A stretch of 64,000 nt of DNA, taken from assembly GCF_001421325.1 (NCBI RefSeq), contig NZ_LMJY01000016.1:186307-250306 (forward strand), given 5' to 3'. The position numbers and the translations under genes are program-made. Origin of the DNA: Novosphingobium sp. Leaf2. GTDB taxonomy: Bacteria > Pseudomonadota > Alphaproteobacteria > Sphingomonadales > Sphingomonadaceae. Shown one piece after another: positions 57,948-64,000 of the stretch. Positions within the stretch are counted from its first letter, which is position 1; every line of letters begins with the position of its first letter. Under the pieces are notes generated by a model. That model ran no database searches and had not been told where the DNA came from. It saw only the letters and a program-made list of their open reading frames with translations.

Positions 57948-58829
57948 TCAGACCAGCCCGGCGTGAACCAGCGCAGCGTCCACCGCCGCGCGCGCCTTTT
58001 CGCCGCACGGGACCAGCGGCAGGCGCAGTTCATTGGCGATCCAGTCGTTCACCTGGGCCAGCGCATACTTGCACGGGCCCGGCGAGCTGTCCTCGAACAT
58101 GGCGTAGTGCAGGGGATAGAGCCGGTCGTTCAGCTCGCGCGCCTTTTCCAGATCGTTGGCGGCGCAAGCGGCCTGGAACTGTGCGCACAGCGCCGGCGCG
58201 ACATTGGCGGTGACCGAAATGCAGCCCACGCCGCCCGCGGCGTTGAACGGCAGCGCCAGTTCATCGTCGCCGCACAATTGCACGAAATCCTTGCCGATGC
58301 CCATGCGGTGGTCGGTGACGCGGCTGAGATCGCCGCTGGCGTCCTTGATCGCGATGAAACGCCCCGGATACCGGCGCGCCAGCTCGCACACGGTTTCGGG
58401 CAGCAGGTCGGTGACGGTGCGACCCGGCACGTTGTACAGCACGATCGGCAAGTCGCTGTGTTCGGCCAGATACCCGAAGTGGGCAAGCAGGCCGTCCTGG
58501 CTGGGCCGGTTATAATACGGGGCGACCAGCAGCGCAGCGGCCGCGCCGCACTTCTTGGAAAAATTCATGTGCAGCAGCGCGTTCATCGTATCGTTGCTGC
58601 CGCACCCGGCGATGATCGGCACCCGGCCCGCCGCTTGTTCGATGCAGACTTCGATCACGCGGTGATGTTCCGCGTTCGAAAGGGTCGAGTTTTCCCCCGT
58701 GGTGCCGCACGGGACCAGCGCCGAGGAACCCGATTCGATCTGCCAGTCCACCAGCCGCCGGAAGGCCTGCTCGTCGAACGCCCCGTCGCGGAACGGGGTA
58801 ACAAGCGCGGGAATCGAGCCGGAGAACAT
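57948..58829 (-). CDS. dapA: 4-hydroxy-tetrahydrodipicolinate synthase
   Basis: 293 residues. TIM barrel aldolase: PCGTTGENSTL, catalytic Tyr in LYNVPGRT, Schiff-base Lys in FIAIKDASGD. Condenses pyruvate with aspartate semialdehyde, first step of lysine and diaminopimelate synthesis. The start at 58829 (MFSGSIPALVTPF) is typical. It is divergent from the lytic transglycosylase gene, a pairing that unites two peptidoglycan-related genes. Confidence 0.96.
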   Translation of the reverse strand: MFSGSIPALVTPFRDGAFDEQAFRRLVDWQIESGSSALVPCGTTGENSTLSNAEHHRVIEVCIEQAAGRVPIIAGCGSNDTMNALLHMNFSKKCGAAAALLVAPYYNRPSQDGLLAHFGYLAEHSDLPIVLYNVPGRTVTDLLPETVCELARRYPGRFIAIKDASGDLSRVTDHRMGIGKDFVQLCGDDELALPFNAAGGVGCISVTANVAPALCAQFQAACAANDLEKARELNDRLYPLHYAMFEDSSPGPCKYALAQVNDWIANELRLPLVPCGEKARAAVDAALVHAGLV

Positions 58830-58931
58830 GGACTTTACCTCGTAACGATGGTCAATGATCGTCCTGCCGGGGGGATCGCCCCCGTCTCCCGAACGTCACG
58901 TTCAGCGCCTGATAAGGAGCCTCCTTCCAAA

Positions 58932-60980
58932 ATGTCCAGCATGTTGCGCACCTCTCACCTTCTGCTGAGCATTTCGTTCGCCCTTATCGCGCCGCCTGCT
59001 TTTGCCCAGTATGCCCCGCAATATCCGGCCCAATATCCCGCGACGTACCCCTCCGCCTACCCGCCCGCCTCAGTGCCTTCGGCCAATTCGGACGGGCGTG
59101 AATGGGATACGGCGCGCGCGCAGTTGATGCAGACGCACGACATGTCGGTCCACCAGTCAATAGACCGCTGGAAGATGCTGTCCTCGAACGATCGGATGGG
59201 CTTTGCGGCCTACACCTCGTTCCTGCTGACCTTCCCGGGCTATCCGCTGCAGGACAAGATCCGGGGCTATGCCGAAAAGGCGCTGTTCACCGAATCGCCC
59301 GACGCGAACACGATCGTTGCGTATTTCGACCGGTTCGCGCCGATCTCCAGCGAGGCGACCGGGCGCTATGCGGTGGCGCTGTCCACCCTGCGCCGCGCTG
59401 AGGCGACCAGCACCGCCGTCACCGCATGGCGCATGGGCAGCCTGACCCCGCAGGACGAAGCCGCGCTGCTTTCGCTGTATGCTGGTCGCTTCACGTCGGC
59501 AGACCACGATGCCCGCATGGACGCGCTGTTGTGGCAGGGCCAAGCGGCGCAGGCCGAGCGCGAGGTGTCGTTCGTGTCCGCCGCCCGCCGCCCGGAATTC
59601 ATGGAGCGCCTGTCCCTGCTCCAAGGCATGCAGCCGGGTAGCATGGGGCTGGTCCTGCCGCCGCAGGTGTCGTCCGACCCCGGCTACGTTTACAACCGCG
59701 CGGTGCAGGCCCGTCGCTCCGGTAACCTGTCCGGCGAAATCGCGCTGCTCGCCAACCGGCCGCCGCTGTCGCGACCGGTCCTGCAGCCCGAGTTGTGGGT
59801 GCGCGAACTGCTTAACGCGGCCAAGGGCGCAGACGCCGCCAACGCGGTGCGCATCGCCAGTTCGATCGACGATGCCTTCGCGCCGGGTACCGACGTCAGC
59901 CGCCAGTCCTTCCGCCTGCGCGATGATTACACCACGCTGGTATGGCTGGGCGGCACCAAGGCGCTGTGGTCGATGGGAGACGCGCGCCGCGCCGCGCCGC
60001 TGTTCTATCGCTACGGGGCGGCGGCGCAAACGCCGGGCACCCGCTCCAAGGGCTTTTACTGGGCGGGCCGCGCCTCGGTGATCGGTGGCGACATGGCCGG
60101 CGCCAACCGCTATTTCGAGATGGCCGCGCAGTATCCGCAGTATTTCTACGGCCAGCTTTCGCTCGAACGGCTGGGCCGCCCGATCCCCAACCTCGACACC
60201 CGCCCGCTGGCCGTACCCAGCGAGGCCGAGCGCACCTCGTTCGCCAGCCTGCCGATCACCCGCGCCGTGCGCGATGTGGCCCGCGATGCGGACTGGCGCA
60301 CCGGGGTGCAGTTCTACCGCGAGATTTCCGATCAGGCGCAGACCGTGCAAGACTATGTTTTGGTGGCCGATCTGGCGCGCCAGATCGGACGGCGCGACCT
60401 TGCCGTCATCATGGGGCAAAGCGCGCATGCCGGCGGGTTCGACCAGTTCGGCAGGATCGCCTTCCCGCTGGTCCCCGCCCCGCCGGGCACGGACTGGAAA
60501 ATGGTCCATGCGCTGGCCCGGCAGGAAAGCCAGTTCGCGCAGAACGCGATCAGCTCCGCCGGCGCGCGTGGCCTGATGCAGCTGATGCCCGCCACCGCGC
60601 GCGAACAGGCCGGAAAGCTTGGCCTTGCCTATGACGAAAGCCGGCTGCTGTCCGATCCCGCCTACAACCTGATGCTGGGCGATGCCTATTTCCAGCGCGT
60701 GAAGGACTATTTCGGGGGCGCCCTGCCGCTGGCAATCGCGGCTTACAATGCAGGCGCCGGCAATGTGAACAAATGGCTGCGCGCCAACGGCGACCCGCGC
60801 CTTGGCACCGTGGACTGGATCGACTGGATGGAACAGATCCCCTTTTACGAGACCAAGAACTACGTCCAGCGCGTCATGGAAAACGCGGTCGTCTACGAAT
60901 CGATGTACCCGGACAAGTCGGACTACACCGGGTCCAACAAGCTCAGCCGCCTCATGCCGGGCAAGCGCGCGCCAGGGTGA
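58932..60980 (+). CDS. Soluble lytic murein transglycosylase
   Basis: 682 residues. Signal peptide (MSSMLRTSHLLLSISFALIA), repetitive Tyr/Pro/Gln segment (about 26-50), superhelical alpha-domain (about 55-490), and C-terminal goose-lysozyme-type domain with catalytic Glu in RQESQFAQNAISSAGARG, then GLMQLMPATA and AAYNAGAGNVNKWL. Cleaves peptidoglycan to 1,6-anhydro-muropeptides. AAGGAG is 13 nt upstream of the ATG. The open frame extends far upstream antisense to dapA; that extension is rejected. Confidence 0.94.
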   Translation: MSSMLRTSHLLLSISFALIAPPAFAQYAPQYPAQYPATYPSAYPPASVPSANSDGREWDTARAQLMQTHDMSVHQSIDRWKMLSSNDRMGFAAYTSFLLTFPGYPLQDKIRGYAEKALFTESPDANTIVAYFDRFAPISSEATGRYAVALSTLRRAEATSTAVTAWRMGSLTPQDEAALLSLYAGRFTSADHDARMDALLWQGQAAQAEREVSFVSAARRPEFMERLSLLQGMQPGSMGLVLPPQVSSDPGYVYNRAVQARRSGNLSGEIALLANRPPLSRPVLQPELWVRELLNAAKGADAANAVRIASSIDDAFAPGTDVSRQSFRLRDDYTTLVWLGGTKALWSMGDARRAAPLFYRYGAAAQTPGTRSKGFYWAGRASVIGGDMAGANRYFEMAAQYPQYFYGQLSLERLGRPIPNLDTRPLAVPSEAERTSFASLPITRAVRDVARDADWRTGVQFYREISDQAQTVQDYVLVADLARQIGRRDLAVIMGQSAHAGGFDQFGRIAFPLVPAPPGTDWKMVHALARQESQFAQNAISSAGARGLMQLMPATAREQAGKLGLAYDESRLLSDPAYNLMLGDAYFQRVKDYFGGALPLAIAAYNAGAGNVNKWLRANGDPRLGTVDWIDWMEQIPFYETKNYVQRVMENAVVYESMYPDKSDYTGSNKLSRLMPGKRAPG

Positions 60981-61052
60981 TCGGCTGACGGTGGCGGGGA
61001 AAAACCGCCCGCCATCTGGCCCAACCGGCAGCGCGTCTGTAAAGGCTGGGCG

Positions 61053-61535
61053 ATGAACCCACCCGGCCCACCGATCACTCCCGCTGGCATGGCCGCCCTG
61101 CGAGCGCGCTACGATCACCTGCTGGGCACCGAACGGCCCGCCATCGTCGAGATCGTATCGTGGGCGGCAGGCAACGGCGACCGGTCGGAAAACGGCGATT
61201 ATCTGTATGGCCGCAAGCGCATGCGCGAGATCGACCGGGAATTGTCCTACCTCGCCCGCCGCATGAAGGCGCTGCGCGTTGTCGATCCGTCTGCGCAAGG
61301 CGAGCGCGACAAGGTGTTCTTCGGCGCCCAGGTCGAACTTGTCGACGAGAACGATGCGCGCATCTATGTCACCATCGTCGGCGATGACGAGCAGGACGCC
61401 TCGGCGGGCCGCATCGGATGGAGTGCGCCGATCGCGCGGGCGCTCAGGGGCGCTGGCGTGGGAGATCTGCGCGCGGTTCGCCTGCCCTCGGGCGAAAAGG
61501 AATGGGAAGTCGTGTCGGTTACCTACCCGTCATGA
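61053..61535 (+). CDS. greB: Transcription elongation factor GreB
   Basis: 160 residues. N-terminal coiled coil with GNGDRSENGDYLYGRKRMRE, in which the Asp-Arg-Ser-Glu-Asn segment is the acidic tip, and a C-terminal FKBP-like domain. Cleaves backtracked RNA in RNA polymerase. Matches GreB rather than GreA because of the tip and NGDYLYGRKR. The stop overlaps the next start (ATGA). Confidence 0.92.
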   Translation: MNPPGPPITPAGMAALRARYDHLLGTERPAIVEIVSWAAGNGDRSENGDYLYGRKRMREIDRELSYLARRMKALRVVDPSAQGERDKVFFGAQVELVDENDARIYVTIVGDDEQDASAGRIGWSAPIARALRGAGVGDLRAVRLPSGEKEWEVVSVTYPS

Positions 61536-62308
61536 TCGAAGTCTCGCTCGATGCGTTCGCGTTCCTGCTGGCCGTGGCGTTCATGGCCGGCGGTATCGAT
61601 GCGATGGCCGGCGGCGGCGGATTGCTGACGATCCCGGCGCTGCTCGCCTGTGGCGTTCCGCCGGTCTCCGCATTGGCGACGAACAAGCTGCAAAGCGCGT
61701 GCGGCACTGGGTCGGCGTTCGTCACGTTCCTGCGCGCCGGCAAGATCGACCTGAAAGCCTTGGCCTTGCCCGCTCTCGGGGCGTTTCTGGGGTCGCTGGC
61801 CGGGGGCACTGTGGTGCAGTTCGTCGATTCCTCGTTCTTGGCCGCCTTCGTGCCGGTGCTGCTGATCGCGATGGGCCTGTATTACCTGCTCGCCCCGCCG
61901 ATGAGCGATATCGACCGCCACGCCCGGCTGGACCGCATCGGGCTGACGCTGCTGGCAATCGGCATCGGGTTCTACGACGGATTTTTCGGGCCGGGCACAG
62001 GATCGTTCTTCACCACCGCGCTGGTGGCGCTGGGCGGCTTCGGACTGGTGCGCGCGATCGCGGCCACCAAGTTCCTGAACTTTGCCACCAACCTGTCCGC
62101 GCTGATCGCACTGATCGTGGGCGGCCACATGCTGTGGGTGCTGGGCGCCGGAATGGCGGTGGCCAATGTCGCGGGCAACCAGGTCGGCGCGCGGCTCGCC
62201 ATCCGCCACGGCGGCAAAGGCGTAAGGCCGCTGCTGGTGATCGTGTCCTTCGCGCTGACCGTGAAGCTGCTGTCCGATCCCAAGAATCCGCTGTGGCACT
62301 GGCTGTGA
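61532..62308 (+). CDS. TSUP-family (TauE/SafE) membrane transporter
   Basis: 258 residues, about eight helices. AGGIDAMAGGGGLLTIPALL and SALATNKLQSACGT, then GFYDGFFGPGTGSFF and ATKFLNFATNLSAL are the two inverted repeat motifs typical of the family (PF01925), which exports or imports sulfite, sulfonates and similar organic anions. The substrate here is unknown. Start overlaps greB by 4 nt and its stop overlaps the next start (GTGA). Confidence 0.9.
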   Translation: MIEVSLDAFAFLLAVAFMAGGIDAMAGGGGLLTIPALLACGVPPVSALATNKLQSACGTGSAFVTFLRAGKIDLKALALPALGAFLGSLAGGTVVQFVDSSFLAAFVPVLLIAMGLYYLLAPPMSDIDRHARLDRIGLTLLAIGIGFYDGFFGPGTGSFFTTALVALGGFGLVRAIAATKFLNFATNLSALIALIVGGHMLWVLGAGMAVANVAGNQVGARLAIRHGGKGVRPLLVIVSFALTVKLLSDPKNPLWHWL

Positions 62309-62805
62309 AAAGCCGGCCGCGGTTCCTGATCGCCGCCGCTATGGGAGCGATGCTGGCCCCGCCCGCCCACGCCCGTGAAAGCCTGGGCCTGTATGGCACG
62401 TGGGGCGCGTTTCGCGATCCGCTGGTGCCGCGCTGCTATGCCATCGCCATGGCCGATCCGAACGCGATGCGGCGCGAGTATCAGCCGTTCGCGGCCATCG
62501 GCATCTGGCCTCGGCGCGGCGCGCGCGGTCAGGTCCATTTCCGCCTGTCCCGCGCTGTCGCGCCGGGCACGCCGATCACCTTGCGCATCGGCAGCCAGCG
62601 GATCGTGCTGACCGGCGGCGGCGGCGATGCCTGGCCCAAGGACGAGCGCGACAACGCCGCGATCACCGCCGCCATGCGCTCTGCCCCAGCGATGACGGTC
62701 TACGCACGCGATACCCGCCGCCGTCCGTTCTTCAGCACCTGGACACTTGCCGGTGCGGCGTCCGCCATGGATGCCGCATTGATCGGCTGCGCGCGACCGC
62801 GCTGA
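62305..62805 (+). CDS. Exported protein of unknown function
   Basis: 166 residues from a GTG at 62305 that overlaps the TSUP stop by 4 nt (GTGA). Signal peptide (about 1-23, [17 protein letters not shown]). Mature part has two Cys (PRCYAIAM and LIGCARPR) that could pair, and [17 protein letters not shown] plus [14 protein letters not shown] faint resemblance to invasion-associated locus B-type folds is noted but not enough for a name. Confidence 0.78.
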   Translation: MKSRPRFLIAAAMGAMLAPPAHARESLGLYGTWGAFRDPLVPRCYAIAMADPNAMRREYQPFAAIGIWPRRGARGQVHFRLSRAVAPGTPITLRIGSQRIVLTGGGGDAWPKDERDNAAITAAMRSAPAMTVYARDTRRRPFFSTWTLAGAASAMDAALIGCARPR

Positions 62806-62866
62806 AAAACTGCCACACGCGGGCATCTTCCGTTTTGGGCCGCGATGCCGTATATCGGACCCGATC

Positions 62867-64000
62867 ATGTCAGACACGAACATCACGCTCGACGGGGCGG
62901 ACGCGGTTTCCACCGCTGCCGGCCTCATGCCGATCCCCGGCCATATCGACCCGCTGACGGTGCCACGCCCTTCCCTCGTCGAAGGCGTCACCCCGCGCGA
63001 GGATGGCCGCATCGACCTGCTCGGGCTACCCAAAAAGCGCATCGCCGAACTGTTCGAAACCGCCGGGCTGGATGCCAAGGCCGCGAAGCTGCGCGCCAAG
63101 CAGGTTTACCATTGGCTGTATCATCGCGGCGTGATCGGCTTCGACGCGATGACCGACATCGCCAAGACGATGCGCCCGTGGCTGGCGCAGCGCTATGTGG
63201 TGGGCCGGCCTGAAATCGTGGAGGCGCAGCATTCCAGCGACGGCACGCGCAAGTGGCTGCTGCGCACCGCCGACGCCCACGATTTCGAGATGGTGTTCAT
63301 CCCCGACGCCGATCGCGGGACCTTGTGTGTGTCCTCGCAGGTGGGCTGCACGCTCAATTGCCGGTTCTGTCACACCGGCACGATGCGACTGGTGCGCAAC
63401 CTTACCGTGGGCGAAATCGTGGGCCAGGTGATGCTGGCGCGCGACGCGCTGGGCGAGTGGCCCAAGACCGCCGAGGACAGCCGCCGCCTCGCCGCCGCTG
63501 CTGACCTCGATGAGGATGACGATGACGCAAATGGAGGCGATTATACGCCGGACGGGCGCCTGCTGACCAATATCGTGATGATGGGCATGGGCGAGCCGCT
63601 GTATAACTTCGACAACGTGCGCGATGCGCTGAAACTGGTGATGGACGGCGACGGACTGGCGCTGTCCAAGCGACGCATCACCTTGTCCACCTCCGGCGTG
63701 ATTCCGCAGATGGCGCGGTGCGGCGAGGAGATCGGCGTGAACCTGGCCGTCTCTCTGCACGCGGTGACCAAGGACGTGCGCGACGAGATCGTGCCGGTGA
63801 ACAAGAAGTACGGGATCGAAGACCTGCTGCAGGCGTGTGCCGATTACCCCGGCGCCAGCAACGCACGGCGCATCACCTTTGAATACGTGATGCTCAAGGA
63901 CAAGAACGACAGCGACGCCGATGCGCGCGAGCTGGTCCGGCTGCTGCGCAAGTACGATCTGCCCGCCAAGGTCAACCTGATCCCGTTCAACCCGTGGCCC
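62867..64000 (+). CDS. rlmN: 23S rRNA/tRNA adenine-C2 methyltransferase RlmN (partial)
   Basis: 378 codons; the 3' end lies outside the window. Radical SAM CxxxCxxC motif in [11 protein letters not shown]; also [14 protein letters not shown] and [15 protein letters not shown]. Methylates A2503 of 23S rRNA and A37 of certain tRNAs. An acidic insert (about 200-225, [17 protein letters not shown]) is seen between the cluster and the next strand. The start is ATG at 62867. Confidence 0.95.
   Translation, partial: MSDTNITLDGADAVSTAAGLMPIPGHIDPLTVPRPSLVEGVTPREDGRIDLLGLPKKRIAELFETAGLDAKAAKLRAKQVYHWLYHRGVIGFDAMTDIAKTMRPWLAQRYVVGRPEIVEAQHSSDGTRKWLLRTADAHDFEMVFIPDADRGTLCVSSQVGCTLNCRFCHTGTMRLVRNLTVGEIVGQVMLARDALGEWPKTAEDSRRLAAAADLDEDDDDANGGDYTPDGRLLTNIVMMGMGEPLYNFDNVRDALKLVMDGDGLALSKRRITLSTSGVIPQMARCGEEIGVNLAVSLHAVTKDVRDEIVPVNKKYGIEDLLQACADYPGASNARRITFEYVMLKDKNDSDADARELVRLLRKYDLPAKVNLIPFNPWP

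Noticed and set aside
57921..58931. Upstream extension of the lytic transglycosylase frame
   Set aside because: Antisense to dapA; the signal peptide beginning at 58932 marks the real start.
59157..61298. 713-codon minus-strand frame opposite the lytic transglycosylase
   Set aside because: Overlaps clear plus-strand coding motifs including the catalytic Glu region, and carries His/Arg/Gly-rich low-complexity translation.

Overview
The window is about 64 kb of GC-rich chromosome from an alphaproteobacterium, most probably a sphingomonad (Sphingomonadales, Novosphingobium-like). The main evidence is the CtrA-network trio cpdR, sciP and cckA. Other support comes from an alphaproteobacterial LexA box (GTTC-N7-GTTC) at recA, an LolC-type transporter, a large TonB-dependent receptor and a subclass B3 metallo-beta-lactamase. 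No phage, insertion sequence, rRNA operon or CRISPR array is visible. The genus is an inference.

Layout. 0-6 kb: partial N-formylglutamate amidohydrolase, cpdR, tRNA-Val(GAC), icd and dnaE. 6-13 kb: a small membrane protein, a PA0069-type radical SAM protein, an HWE sensor kinase, a lipoprotein carboxylesterase, glutathione peroxidase and the LolCD pair. 13-24.6 kb: purF coupled to a short-chain dehydrogenase, a PilZ protein, cyclopropane synthase, photolyase, a PAP2 phosphatase, a YdjM-like membrane protein, rppH, an unusual lower-GC gene bracketed by 26-bp near-palindromic repeats, a TPR protein and an RsmB-type methyltransferase. 24.6-33 kb: guaB, an M28 peptidase, a run of three envelope genes, and a BlaI repressor/M56 peptidase pair with a perfect palindromic operator. 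33-38.5 kb: sdhCDA without sdhB, a B3 metallo-beta-lactamase coupled to prmA, and sciP. 38.5-47 kb: ligA, recN and bamD on one strand. Their usual contiguity is broken by a TonB-dependent receptor, a 53-residue membrane protein and a small lipoprotein. 47-58.8 kb: a Kef-type antiporter, glutaminase, alaS, recA with its SOS promoter, cckA, a DUF2062 protein, smpB and dapA. 58.9-64 kb: lytic transglycosylase, greB overlapping a TSUP permease overlapping an exported protein, and the 5' part of rlmN.

Functionally this is mostly core genome: replication and repair (dnaE, ligA, recN, recA, photolyase), TCA cycle (icd, sdh), purine synthesis (purF, guaB), translation support (alaS, smpB, prmA, rlmN, tRNA), envelope biogenesis (Lol, BamD, transglycosylase) and cell-cycle control. 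Accessory signals are confined to a few spots: 13.3 kb, 21.8-22.6 kb, 30-32.4 kb, 35.9 kb and 42.8-46.3 kb. Many genes are stacked with ATGA, GTGA or TGATG overlaps, implying translational coupling. I found no convincing new multi-gene system. The strongest leads are the repeat-bracketed gene, the BlaI/M56 switch and the interrupted bamD-recN block.
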